DNA of 64,000 nt from an uncultured Bacteroidia bacterium (lineage in GTDB: Bacteria; Bacteroidota; Bacteroidia; Bacteroidales; UBA932): the NCBI GenBank assembly GCA_902780935.1, contig CACZHP010000002.1, forward strand, positions 1 to 64,000, in the 5' to 3' direction. The notes beneath the pieces were generated by a model that was given only the letters and a program-made list of their open reading frames with translations, was not told the origin of the DNA and did no database searches. The number at the start of each line of letters is the position of its first letter. Positions within the stretch are counted from its first letter, which is position 1. The translations under genes were made by a program, and so were the position numbers. Shown here piece after piece: positions 9,200 through 17,548 of this stretch.

Positions 9200-10654
9200 A
9201 TGAGTACTGTTGTTATTATCGCGACCGTATTGGCATATCTGCTGTTCATGTTCGCGATAGCATGGATGGCTGGGAAGAATAGTGACAATTCGTCGTTTTT
9301 CACCGGGGCCAGGAAGTCCCGGTGGTATGTGGCGGCATTGGCTATGATCGGGGCTCCTATGTCGGGAGTGACTTTCGTCTCCGTGCCTGGGATGGTCTCC
9401 GCGAGCGGTTTCGGATATCTGCAGATGTGCCTTGGCTTTGTGGCAGGTTACCTTGTGATATCTTTCGTGCTCATCCCCTTGTTCTACATGCAGAGTGTCG
9501 TCTCTATCTATCAATACCTTGAGAATCGCTTCGGCATGTCCTCCTACAAGACCGGAGCATGGTTCTTCTTTATATCAAAGATATTAGGAGCCTCTGTCAG
9601 GTTCTTCCTGGTGTGTCTGGTATTCCAGATGCTGATTTTCGACCCGCTGGGTATCCCGTTCGCGGTCAATGTGTTGCTGTCGGTCCTTGTAGTTTTCGCC
9701 TACACTTTCACCGGAGGCGTGAAAACCGTCATCTGGACGGATTCGTTCAGGACCCTTTGCATGATCCTGGCCGTGGTTCTCGGAATAGTGTTCATCGCGA
9801 GGAACCTTTCCCTGGACTTTGGTGAGCTGGTGGCCTCGATCAAAGGTAGCTCCATGTCCAGGATCTTCTACTTTGATGACGTGAACGGTTCCCAATATTT
9901 CTGGAAACAGTTCCTGGCAGGATTGTTCACGGCGGTGGCTATGACCGGTCTGGACCAGGACATGATGCAGAGGCCGCTTAGCTGCAAGGATCCCAGGGAA
10001 AGCCGCAAGAACATGATCACCAGCGGGGTTATGCAGCTGTTCGTGGTCTTCCTTTTCCTCTGCCTCGGAGTCCTGCTGTACCAGTTCGCCGGAGCTAACG
10101 GGATCAGCGATACCGGAGACAAGATTTTCCCGGCTGTCGCTACCTCTGGATTGTTGCCTGGAATAGTGGGTATCCTTTTCATTGTGGGGCTTGTAGCCAG
10201 CGCTTATGGTGCGGGAGGCTCCGCATTGACCTCGCTCACGACCTCGTTCACAGTGGATATCCTTGGAGCGATGAGGAAGGGTGACGCATCCCTCACCAAG
10301 ACACGTAAGCTGGTTCATGTCGGGATGGCTGTCCTGATGGCTTTGGTGATAATCATATTCAACAAGTTATCCAATACCAGCGCCATCAACGCCGTTTACA
10401 CTCTCGCCAGCTACACCTACGGACCCATCCTCGGCATGTTCGCTTTCGGACTGGCTTGCAAGAGGAGAGTAAAGGACAAATTGGTGCCATTGGTCGCGAT
10501 TGCGGCACCTGCTTTATGCCTGGTCTTGCAGCTGAACTCGGAGAGGTGGTTCGGAGGCTATAAGTTCAGTTACGAGATCCTGCTCCTTAACGCCGTTTTT
10601 GTCATTGTCGGTCTATGTCTCCTTATCGACAAGTCCAATAAGGATCGTGTTTGA
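9200..10654 (+). CDS. murT: SSS-family sodium symporter, MurT-like (MurNAc import)
   Basis: The 484-residue protein is a run of about 13 hydrophobic helices with features of the sodium:solute symporter family: SGVTFVSVPG near residue 55 and the YTFTGGVKTVIWTDSFR segment near residue 175. It brings solute across the inner membrane with sodium. The family alone does not give the substrate. The next two genes are a BadF/BadG-type kinase and MurQ, in the same order as murT-murK-murQ of Tannerella forsythia, where MurT imports N-acetylmuramic acid without phosphorylating it. The MurNAc assignment rests on that gene order. Sialic acid or another amino sugar remains possible. Confidence 0.7.
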   Translation: MSTVVIIATVLAYLLFMFAIAWMAGKNSDNSSFFTGARKSRWYVAALAMIGAPMSGVTFVSVPGMVSASGFGYLQMCLGFVAGYLVISFVLIPLFYMQSVVSIYQYLENRFGMSSYKTGAWFFFISKILGASVRFFLVCLVFQMLIFDPLGIPFAVNVLLSVLVVFAYTFTGGVKTVIWTDSFRTLCMILAVVLGIVFIARNLSLDFGELVASIKGSSMSRIFYFDDVNGSQYFWKQFLAGLFTAVAMTGLDQDMMQRPLSCKDPRESRKNMITSGVMQLFVVFLFLCLGVLLYQFAGANGISDTGDKIFPAVATSGLLPGIVGILFIVGLVASAYGAGGSALTSLTTSFTVDILGAMRKGDASLTKTRKLVHVGMAVLMALVIIIFNKLSNTSAINAVYTLASYTYGPILGMFAFGLACKRRVKDKLVPLVAIAAPALCLVLQLNSERWFGGYKFSYEILLLNAVFVIVGLCLLIDKSNKDRV

Positions 10655-10664
10655 TTATTATTCT

Positions 10665-10672
10665 TATCTTTG
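10665..10672 (+). promoter_or_regulatory. -7 promoter box before the MurK-like kinase
   Basis: TATCTTTG lies 18 bases before the kinase ATG, in the 36-base gap after the symporter stop. A TTTG at 10650-10653 is too close (11 bases) to be the usual -33 element. This may be a second promoter inside the cluster. Confidence 0.4.
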
Positions 10673-10690
10673 TCTATTTAACAGTCACGT

Positions 10691-11560
10691 ATGATTCTTA
10701 TAGTTGAAAGCGGAGCGACAAAAACCGATTGGCTGGCCCTAGAAGGGGCTGGCTCTCGAGTGAGTGTCAAAACCGGCGGGATGAATTTGGCATCTATACC
10801 CGAGGATGTTGTCAGGGGAGTGGTAGAAGAAGCTGCGGCAGGATTCTTAGAAAATGGTATTTCCCGTTTTGATAGGATCCATTTCTATGCGGCGGGGCTG
10901 ATCTGCCAGTCTTCGGAATCGGTTCCCTCCATCGCCATTAATCTAGACAAGGTCCTGCGCTCTCTATTTCCGGAAGCCATGATCGAATATGCCTCTGACA
11001 CGCTTGCCGCCGCAAGGGCTGTCTGCGGACATGAGAAGGGGATCGCCGCGATACTCGGCACCGGTTCCAATAGTTGCCTCTACGATGGGGAGAAGATTAT
11101 TGGCAATATCCGCTCAGGAGGCTTCATCCTTGGTGATGAAGGCGGCGCCGCGAGGCTTGGCCGGATGTTCATGGCGGATTTCCTTAAAGGCCTGGTCCCT
11201 GAACCGGTCAGTAGAGAGTTCGCCAAGGACTTTGAGGTGGACTACATGACAGTGGTGAAGAACGTTTACAAAGGTGAGACACCAGCCGCATACCTTGGAT
11301 CCTTCGCCCCTTGGATTATGGCCAAGTATGATTCAAGTGAATATGTCAAAGAATTGGCAGATAGTAATTTCCGTGATTTCTTTGAAAGGGCTCTGACCAG
11401 ATACGGCACAGACTCTCTCCCGGTAGGGGTTGTCGGAGGTTTCGGTTATGCCAACAGGAATATCCTCATGCGGCTTGCCGAGCCTTATGGGATCAAGTTC
11501 TCAAAGATAATCAAGGCCCCAGTCGAAGGACTTGTGGATTTCCATTCAGGGAGGGTTTAG
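10691..11560 (+). CDS. murK: BadF/BadG-type sugar kinase, MurK-like
   Basis: The 289-residue protein opens with an actin-like phosphate loop (ESGATKTDW), has GTGSNSCLYDG near residue 120 as the second phosphate-binding motif and GGFILGDEGGAARLG near 140, all typical of N-acetylglucosamine kinases of the BadF/BadG/HSP70 fold. In a MurNAc pathway it would make MurNAc 6-phosphate, the substrate of the next gene, and may also act on GlcNAc. It ends one base before the murQ start, implying tight co-expression. Cytoplasmic: no signal or membrane segment. Confidence 0.8.
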   Translation: MILIVESGATKTDWLALEGAGSRVSVKTGGMNLASIPEDVVRGVVEEAAAGFLENGISRFDRIHFYAAGLICQSSESVPSIAINLDKVLRSLFPEAMIEYASDTLAAARAVCGHEKGIAAILGTGSNSCLYDGEKIIGNIRSGGFILGDEGGAARLGRMFMADFLKGLVPEPVSREFAKDFEVDYMTVVKNVYKGETPAAYLGSFAPWIMAKYDSSEYVKELADSNFRDFFERALTRYGTDSLPVGVVGGFGYANRNILMRLAEPYGIKFSKIIKAPVEGLVDFHSGRV

Positions 11561-11561
11561 C

Positions 11562-12386
11562 ATGGAAAACAGGACGACCGAACAGACATCAAGATACGAC
11601 CACCTTGAGAGGATGAGTACCACCGAGTTGCTCTCCGCGATCAATTCAGAGGACAGGACTGTCCCAGAGGCAGTTTCGACAGCCATCCCTATGATAAAGA
11701 ATCTGGTTGATGGGATAGTGGAGAGAGTTCCCAGGGGAGGCCGTGTTTTCTATCTGGGAGCTGGAACGAGCGGCAGGCTCGGAGTCGTGGACGCTTCTGA
11801 GATCCCGCCGACTTACGGGGTCCATAATGTGTTCATCGGACTTATGGCCGGAGGTGATAGGGCTATCCGTGATGCTGTGGAGGGTGCGGAGGACTCCAGG
11901 ACAGGCGGATGGGAAGACATGCTTCCATATTCCCCGACAAAAGATGACATCCTTGTGGGGATCGCTGCCTCCGGTACCACGCCTTATGTCGTCGGAGCAG
12001 TGGAGATAGCGAGACGCCATGGGTTGCTCACAGGTTGCATAACTTGCAATGAAGGATCCCCCTTGGCTGCGGCCTCCGAGATCCCGATAGTGGTTGTGGT
12101 GGGCCCAGAATTTGTCACTGGAAGCACCAGGATGAAGGCAGGCACGGCCCAGAAACTGGTGTTGAACATGATTTCCACCGCCTCTATGATCCGTCTCGGA
12201 CATGTCAGAGGCAGTAGGATGGTTGACATGCAACTGACTAACAATAAGTTGGTTGACCGTGGTGCGAGGATGATCATGGAGGAGACCGGCCTGACCGATT
12301 ATGAATATGCCAGGCGGCTGCTCCTCTCGCACGGCTCCGTCAGGGCCGCCGTATTCTTTTACCAAACCCAGACAAGCCAGGCATGA
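11562..12386 (+). CDS. murQ: N-acetylmuramic acid 6-phosphate etherase
   Basis: The 274-residue protein is a complete MurQ: ELLSAINSED near the N-terminus, FYLGAGTSGRLGVVDASE (SIS-domain sugar-phosphate loop), AASGTTPYV, and GPEFVTGSTRMKAGTAQK. It cleaves the D-lactyl ether of MurNAc 6-phosphate, giving GlcNAc 6-phosphate and lactate. The ATG at 11562 is chosen because it restores the usual N-terminus and follows GGAGG; an in-frame TTG at 11532 would lie inside the kinase gene. It overlaps recR by four bases (ATGA). With the preceding kinase and symporter it forms a peptidoglycan-sugar salvage route. Confidence 0.95.
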   Translation: MENRTTEQTSRYDHLERMSTTELLSAINSEDRTVPEAVSTAIPMIKNLVDGIVERVPRGGRVFYLGAGTSGRLGVVDASEIPPTYGVHNVFIGLMAGGDRAIRDAVEGAEDSRTGGWEDMLPYSPTKDDILVGIAASGTTPYVVGAVEIARRHGLLTGCITCNEGSPLAAASEIPIVVVVGPEFVTGSTRMKAGTAQKLVLNMISTASMIRLGHVRGSRMVDMQLTNNKLVDRGARMIMEETGLTDYEYARRLLLSHGSVRAAVFFYQTQTSQA

Positions 12387-13024
12387 CAGTACCGGAAAAA
12401 TACCCCTCCAAGCTTCTTGAGGACGCTGTCCAGGCTATCGGTTCCCTGCCGGGAGTGGGGAAGAGGAGCGCCCTCAGGCTTGCCCTGCACCTCCTGCGGC
12501 AGCCCCAGGAGAATGTCCATCATTTCGCTGACTCGATAGTCAGGCTTAGGGATGAGGCGAAGTATTGCCGGATCTGCAGGATGATCTCGGACGAGGACAC
12601 CTGTTCAATCTGTTCGGACAGGAGCCGGGACCACAAGACCATTTGTGTCGTTGAGAATGTCAGGGATGTGATGAGCATCGAGAATACCGGCCAGTACCAT
12701 GGGGTGTACCATGTCCTCGGGGGCATCATTTCCCCGATAGCGGGAGTGGGTCCATCTGACTTGACCATCTCCGATCTTGTCGGACGGGTCAAGGAAATGG
12801 TCGCTTCTCCGGCCTCCATCCCTTCCGAGGTCGAGGTCATTCTTGCCTTGAGCGGTGATGTTGAAGGTGAGACCACTTCTTTCTATATCTACAGGCAGAT
12901 CTCGGGCTTTGGTGTGAGGGTATCTTCCCTCGCCAGGGGCCTCGGGTTCGGAGATGATTTGGAATATGCCGACGAGTTGACTCTCGGAAGGTCGATAACC
13001 GGGCGGCAGCCTTTTAATCCTTAG
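12383..13024 (+). CDS. recR: recombination mediator RecR
   Basis: The 213-residue protein shows the helix-hairpin-helix SLPGVGKRSA (22-31), a C4 zinc finger formed by CRICRM and CSIC, a Toprim domain starting near VVENVRDVM, and the C-terminal Walker-like region with TLGRSITGR. RecR with RecO/RecF loads RecA at gapped DNA. It overlaps murQ by four bases, so its expression is tied to the salvage operon, a position that probably reflects chance rather than function. Confidence 0.95.
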   Translation: MTVPEKYPSKLLEDAVQAIGSLPGVGKRSALRLALHLLRQPQENVHHFADSIVRLRDEAKYCRICRMISDEDTCSICSDRSRDHKTICVVENVRDVMSIENTGQYHGVYHVLGGIISPIAGVGPSDLTISDLVGRVKEMVASPASIPSEVEVILALSGDVEGETTSFYIYRQISGFGVRVSSLARGLGFGDDLEYADELTLGRSITGRQPFNP

Positions 13025-13027
13025 GCC

Positions 13028-13588
13028 ATGGTCGCTGTTCTGGCCGCTTTGCTTTTCGCCCTTTCACTTTGCGCCGACTGTTTCGCTGTCTCGACATGTT
13101 CAAGCGTGAGTGTCAAGGACTTCTCTTGGAAACGTGTCTCTCTTGTGGCGGCCATCTTCGCGCTCGTTCAGTCCGGTTTACTTGTCGTCGGATGGACCTT
13201 TGGAGACATGCTCTCCGGCTTTGTGGGTAAAATGGCTCCAGTCGTCGGTTTCCTGTTGCTGCTTTATGTCGGAGGATCCATGATAGTCTCCTCTGTCACT
13301 GACCGGGAGGAGTCCAGGAACCTTGATGGTCTCAGGAATATTCTCATAGGCGCCGTGGCGACTAGCATCGACGCTCTCGCGGCTGGGATCTCCCTCTCGA
13401 TGGACAGCGACAGTTTCCCTGACATGATCCTGAAGGCGGTCGCCGTTCTGGTCGTGACCTTCGTCTCCGTCGTTCTCGGCATCAAGGGCGGTACTCTGGC
13501 AGGGCGGCGTTATGGTCGTCCAGCCCTCTTGGTCGGAGGCATCGTACTTGTCGTAATTGGCCTGAATATCCTCTTCAAATTCATCTAA
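13028..13588 (+). CDS. mntP: MntP-family manganese efflux protein
   Basis: The 186-residue protein has six predicted hydrophobic helices and the two MntP repeat motifs: ADCFAVS near residue 16 and ATSIDALAAG near 115, each keeping the membrane Asp used for manganese. A Glu usually found in the second helix region (AVE in E. coli) is Gln here (LVQ), so efficiency or ion preference may differ. The start is four bases after the recR stop. MntP exports excess Mn(II) and is often controlled by a Mn riboswitch; none is visible because the gene is inside an operon. Confidence 0.8.
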   Translation: MVAVLAALLFALSLCADCFAVSTCSSVSVKDFSWKRVSLVAAIFALVQSGLLVVGWTFGDMLSGFVGKMAPVVGFLLLLYVGGSMIVSSVTDREESRNLDGLRNILIGAVATSIDALAAGISLSMDSDSFPDMILKAVAVLVVTFVSVVLGIKGGTLAGRRYGRPALLVGGIVLVVIGLNILFKFI

Positions 13589-13622
13589 CCCGTTTTTTTC
13601 CTTGTTTTTGCGAAAATATTTA

Positions 13623-13630
13623 TATTTTTG
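13623..13630 (+). promoter_or_regulatory. -7 promoter box before corA
   Basis: TATTTTTG fits TAnnTTTG and lies 18 bases before the chosen corA start. A CTTG at 13601-13604 is 18 bases upstream and could serve as the -33 element. Confidence 0.45.
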
Positions 13631-13648
13631 CAGACTCCGGGTTATGCG

Positions 13649-14596
13649 ATGATAGCGATTTTCTATAAGAGGAACGACAAACTGGTGGTGTCCCAGTCCG
13701 AGAAGGATCTTTCCCAGCTGAGCAGGGAAGACGTCCTCTGGATTGACCTTCTCTCCCCCTCAGGAGAGGAGAAGCACACTGTTGACGACTTCCTTGGAGA
13801 AGAGATCCAGAGCCGCGCCCAGGCTGAGGAGATCGAGAGCTCCTCAAGGTATTCCGAGACAGAGAACGCCATCTTCGCCAACACCAACTTCCTTATGCCA
13901 GGCCCCGAGGACTATACCATGGAGGCCGTCTCCTTTACCTTTGTGGGGGACTGTCTGACCACCCTCAGGGATGTTCCCATCCGTTCGTTCACCGAACTTC
14001 AGAGAAGGATTGTCGCCCGTCCCCAGATGTATCCCAACGGCTACACCGTCTTCGTCAGCATCATGGACCAGCGAGTTGACCTCGACGCCGACATGATCGA
14101 GCTGATGAGTAAGGAGATCGCGCAGTATAGCAAGAGGATCAACCAGCAGGAGGACATCAATGAGGACTTCCTCCTGGATATCAACCAGCTTCAGGAGAAC
14201 ACCATGATTGTCAGGGAGAACATCATAGACAAGCAGAGGCTGATCCAGAACATGATCAAGAGCGACAAGTACCCCGCTGACCTGCAGTCGAGGTTCAACG
14301 TCATCCTCCAGGACATAACCTCCCTTATCAACCACGCTAATTTCAGCTTCGAGAGGCTGGAATATCTCCAGGAGACGGTCCTTGGCCTTATCAACCTGGA
14401 CCAGAACAACATAATGAAGATATTCACGCTGGTGTCGGTGCTCCTTATGCCTCCGACTCTCGTAGCCAGTTTCTATGGGATGAACGTTCCCCTGCCGTTC
14501 CAGGACAAGGGGTGGGCGTGGCTTATCCTGTTCGTCTTCATGCTCATACTTGTCGGGGTTGTCCTGTACATATTCAGGAAGAAGAAAATGCTCTGA
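13649..14596 (+). CDS. corA: CorA-family magnesium/divalent cation channel
   Basis: The 315-residue protein has a soluble N-terminal domain, a long helical stalk (about 150-250) and two C-terminal transmembrane helices. The loop between them carries YGMN, the GMN selectivity motif. CorA forms a pentameric channel for Mg(II) or Co(II). I chose ATG 13649, which gives MIAIFYKRND; an in-frame TTG at 13628 lies inside the predicted promoter box and is unlikely. The last residues are Lys-rich and cytoplasmic. It has its own promoter and precedes rpsA by 134 bases. Confidence 0.9.
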   Translation: MIAIFYKRNDKLVVSQSEKDLSQLSREDVLWIDLLSPSGEEKHTVDDFLGEEIQSRAQAEEIESSSRYSETENAIFANTNFLMPGPEDYTMEAVSFTFVGDCLTTLRDVPIRSFTELQRRIVARPQMYPNGYTVFVSIMDQRVDLDADMIELMSKEIAQYSKRINQQEDINEDFLLDINQLQENTMIVRENIIDKQRLIQNMIKSDKYPADLQSRFNVILQDITSLINHANFSFERLEYLQETVLGLINLDQNNIMKIFTLVSVLLMPPTLVASFYGMNVPLPFQDKGWAWLILFVFMLILVGVVLYIFRKKKML

Positions 14597-14613
14597 TTTT
14601 CTTCCTGTAACCA

Positions 14614-14643
14614 TTGTAAATCAGATATTTTTCTCTATTTTTG
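14614..14643 (+). promoter_or_regulatory. rpsA promoter
   Basis: TTG at 14614-14616, a 19-base spacer and TATTTTTG at 14636-14643 form a good Bacteroides-type promoter. Transcription should start near 14650, giving a leader of about 80 bases before rpsA. Confidence 0.7.
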
Positions 14644-14654
14644 CACGCTTTTCG

Positions 14655-14683
14655 ACGAAGCTGGCCTGTGGGTCACGCTTCGT
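14655..14683 (+). promoter_or_regulatory. hairpin in the rpsA leader
   Basis: ACGAAGC (14655-14661) and GCTTCGT (14677-14683) form a perfect 7-bp stem with a 15-base loop, starting about five bases after the predicted transcription start. S1 mRNA leaders are regulatory in other bacteria, so this could be a site of feedback by S1, but that is conjecture. Confidence 0.45.
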
Positions 14684-14730
14684 GGGGCGAAAAAATATTG
14701 TTAAACAACTAGTTATCTTTATCATCCATT

Positions 14731-16584
14731 ATGGCAGAAGAAACATTGAATCCCGCCGTCGAGCCCGTTCAGGAGCAGCCTGAGGCTCCCAAGGCAGAAG
14801 TGAAAGAAACAAAGAAACCTTCCCTCAACGCGTCGGTCGCGCCCGAGGATTTCGATTGGGACGCCTTCGAGGGCGGCTCCGAGATCTACGGAAAGAACGA
14901 CAGGAAAGAGATTGAGGAGGCCTATGACCAGACTCTCTCCAAGATCGTGGAGAACGAGGTGGTCGAGGGTACCGTCACAGCCATCTCCAAGAGGGAGGTT
15001 ATCGTCAATATAGGTTACAAGAGCGAGGGTGTCATCCAGGCTCCCGAGTTCCGTTACAATCCTGACCTGAAGGTCGGAGACAAGGTCGAGGTCTATGTGG
15101 AGTCCGCCGAGGACCGCAAGGGTCAGCTGATCCTTTCCCACAAGAAGGCCCGCGCCCTCAAGTCTTGGGACCGCGTCAACGAGGCCTGCAACAACGACGA
15201 GATCGTCAAGGGCTTCATCAAGACCCGCACCAAGGGTGGCATGATCGTCGACGTGTTCGGCATCGAGGCCTTCCTGCCCGGCTCCCAGATCGACATCAAG
15301 CCCATCCGTGACTACGACGCCTATGTCAACCAGACCATGGACTTCAAGATCGTCAAGATCAACCAGGAGTTCCGCAACGTCGTCGTCTCCCATAAAGCTC
15401 TCCTCGAGGCTGAGCAGGAGGCCCGCAGGGCCGAGCTCATCAGCAAGCTCGAGAAGGGTCAGATCCTTGAGGGAACTGTCAAGAACATCACCAACTACGG
15501 CGTGTTCGTCGACCTCGGTGGTGTTGACGGTCTCATCCACATCACTGACCTCAGCTGGGGCAGGATCGACAATCCCGAGGAGGTCGTCTCCCTCGACGAG
15601 AAGATCAAGGTCGTCGTCAAGGAGTTCGATCCCAGCCAGAAGAGGATCGCTCTCGGTTACAAGCAGCTTACCCCTCATCCTTGGGACAACCTCGACCAGA
15701 ATATCAAGGTCGGTGACACTGTCAAGGGTAAGGTCGTCCTGATCGCCGACTACGGTGCTTTCGTTGAGATCGAGCCCGGTGTCGAGGGTCTTATCCATGT
15801 GTCCGAGATGAGCTGGTCTCCGAGGCTCCACTCCGCTCAGGAGTTCCTCAAGGTCGGCGACGAGGTCGAGGCCCAGGTCCTTTCCATCGACCGCGAGAAC
15901 AGGAAGATGTCCCTCGGTCTGAAGCAGCTCACCCCCAACCCTTGGGAGAGCATCCGCGACAAGTATCCCGTTGGTTCCATCCACAAGGCTATTGTCCGCA
16001 ATATCACCAACTTCGGTGTGTTCGCCGAGCCTGAGGACGGTGTTGAGGGTCTCATCCACATCAGCGACCTCAGCTGGAACAAGATCAAGCATCCTTCAGA
16101 GATGGTTTCCCCTGGAGACGAGATTGACGTTGTCATCCTCGACTTCGACGAGGCCAACCACAAGCTCAGCCTTGGTCACAAGCAGCTCACTCCCAACCCT
16201 TGGGACGAGATCGAGCGCAAGTACTCTGTCGGCTCTACTGTCGAGGGTACTATCGCCTCTCTCACCGACAAGGGCGCCAACATCAAGCTCGAGGGTGATG
16301 ACGAGGGCTTCGCTTTCAGCCGTGACCTCATCAAGGAGGATGGCAAGCAGCCTATCGTCGGCGAGACCCTTCCTTTCAAGGTGGTCGAGCTCCGCAGGAG
16401 CACCCGCAGGATCCTCCTCTCCCATGTGAGAACTTACAATGACGTCAAGGTCGCCCAGGTGGCCGCCGAGGCTGACAACACCAAGAAGGCTGTCAAGAAG
16501 ATCAACTCCAACCTTGAGAAGACCACTCTCGGAGACATCGATGCTCTTGCCGCCCTTAAGGAGAAGCTCGAGAAAGGAGAGTAA
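14731..16584 (+). CDS. rpsA: 30S ribosomal protein S1
   Basis: The 617-residue protein contains six S1 (OB-fold) repeats, visible as GTVTAISKREVIVNIGYKSEG, NITNYGVFVDLGGVDGLIH, the IADYGAFVEIEPGVEGLIH type and later copies, joined by the recurring QLTPNPW linker. It binds mRNA and brings it to the 30S subunit. The acidic, Pro/Glu-rich N-terminal 40 residues are typical of the phylum. Codon use is strongly skewed to C- or G-ending codons, as in highly expressed genes; this skew also opens a false 456-codon frame on the other strand. It has its own promoter, and rnz starts four bases after its stop. Confidence 0.97.
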   Translation: MAEETLNPAVEPVQEQPEAPKAEVKETKKPSLNASVAPEDFDWDAFEGGSEIYGKNDRKEIEEAYDQTLSKIVENEVVEGTVTAISKREVIVNIGYKSEGVIQAPEFRYNPDLKVGDKVEVYVESAEDRKGQLILSHKKARALKSWDRVNEACNNDEIVKGFIKTRTKGGMIVDVFGIEAFLPGSQIDIKPIRDYDAYVNQTMDFKIVKINQEFRNVVVSHKALLEAEQEARRAELISKLEKGQILEGTVKNITNYGVFVDLGGVDGLIHITDLSWGRIDNPEEVVSLDEKIKVVVKEFDPSQKRIALGYKQLTPHPWDNLDQNIKVGDTVKGKVVLIADYGAFVEIEPGVEGLIHVSEMSWSPRLHSAQEFLKVGDEVEAQVLSIDRENRKMSLGLKQLTPNPWESIRDKYPVGSIHKAIVRNITNFGVFAEPEDGVEGLIHISDLSWNKIKHPSEMVSPGDEIDVVILDFDEANHKLSLGHKQLTPNPWDEIERKYSVGSTVEGTIASLTDKGANIKLEGDDEGFAFSRDLIKEDGKQPIVGETLPFKVVELRRSTRRILLSHVRTYNDVKVAQVAAEADNTKKAVKKINSNLEKTTLGDIDALAALKEKLEKGE

Positions 16585-16587
16585 AAA

Positions 16588-17529
16588 ATGAATTTCACTT
16601 TGACGGTTCTGGGCACGGCTTCGGCCAAGCCAACCGCCGGAAGACATCAGAGCGCCCAGGTACTTTCAGTGCGTGGGCGCTCTTTCTTGATTGACTGCGG
16701 TGAGGATGTCCAGTCTCGGCTTCAGGAGAGCCGTATCTCTCCGATGAAGATCGAGTCGATCTTCATCTCCCATATCCATGGAGACCATCTTTTTGGACTC
16801 CCAGGCTTGCTGTCAACCATGGGGATGCTCTCAAGGGTGAAACCGTTGAATATCTATGCCCCGGCCAATTACGGCCCACTCCTCAAGTTTTTCTTGTCAT
16901 ATTATGGTGAGGGGATATCCTTCGAGATCCGGCATATTCCCTTGACCATGAAGGCTCCTGAGGTCATCTATCAGACCAAGACCTTGGCAGTGAGCGCCTT
17001 CCCTCTCAACCACGGGATTGAGACTTTCGGATTCCTTTTCCGCGAAAAGGAGCCGCAGTTCAATGTCAAGAAGTGGAAGATTGATGAATATGGCCTCTCG
17101 TTATCCGAGATAGCCGCCGTCAAAAGGGGAGAGGATGTGGTCCGGGAGAATTCTGACGGATCTTTCTTGACCCTCCCTTTTGAGGAACTTGGCTACAAGC
17201 CTTTCGAGCCGAGATCCTACGCTTATTGTTCGGACACTGCTCCTTTCCCTGAGGAGGCTTCCTGGGTGAGGGGTGTGGATATCCTTTACCACGAGGCTAC
17301 TTATCTTGAAGAACTTTCCGACCTGGCCGAGTCCCGTCACCACTCAACCACTCTCCAGGCTGCTCGTTGCGCTCTTGAGGCTGGCGCCAAGCGGCTTGTT
17401 ATCGGCCATTATTCCTCCAGGGGGAAGGACATTTCATTGTACGAGTCTGAATGCCGGTCCGTTTTCCCCGAGACTCACGCCGCCTCTGACCTCGACGTAT
17501 TCGATGTCCCTCTCGTCAAATATCAATAA
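16588..17529 (+). CDS. rnz: ribonuclease Z
   Basis: The 313-residue protein is a metallo-beta-lactamase-fold nuclease with SHIHGDH (metal-binding HxHxDH, near residue 62-68), an exosite region around residue 160-180, CSDTAPF near 215 and ESRHHST near 245, all in the order of RNase Z. It cuts tRNA precursors on the 3' side of the discriminator base. That matters here because neither tRNA gene in this window encodes CCA. It is co-transcribed with rpsA (three bases between stop and start). Confidence 0.95.
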   Translation: MNFTLTVLGTASAKPTAGRHQSAQVLSVRGRSFLIDCGEDVQSRLQESRISPMKIESIFISHIHGDHLFGLPGLLSTMGMLSRVKPLNIYAPANYGPLLKFFLSYYGEGISFEIRHIPLTMKAPEVIYQTKTLAVSAFPLNHGIETFGFLFREKEPQFNVKKWKIDEYGLSLSEIAAVKRGEDVVRENSDGSFLTLPFEELGYKPFEPRSYAYCSDTAPFPEEASWVRGVDILYHEATYLEELSDLAESRHHSTTLQAARCALEAGAKRLVIGHYSSRGKDISLYESECRSVFPETHAASDLDVFDVPLVKYQ

Positions 17530-17535
17530 AATATT

Positions 17536-17543
17536 TATATTTG
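17536..17543 (+). promoter_or_regulatory. -7 promoter box very close to a start codon
   Basis: TATATTTG ends five bases before the ATG of the glucosaminidase-LysM gene. If used, transcription would begin at or next to the A of the ATG and the mRNA would be leaderless. No clear -33 element is seen, so use is uncertain. Confidence 0.4.
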
Positions 17544-17548
17544 TAGAT

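Noticed and set aside
8330..9514. A 394-codon open frame on the minus strand opposite the SGNH hydrolase and the symporter start
   Set aside because: It spans two genes with clear motifs on the plus strand, and its composition (many His, Arg, Gln) is that of a non-coding frame.
14722..16092. A 456-codon open frame on the minus strand across rpsA
   Set aside because: It lies fully opposite the S1 gene, whose strong C/G-ending codons remove stops from the other strand. Its translation is Leu/Val/Asp/Glu repeats mirroring the S1 repeats and fits no family.
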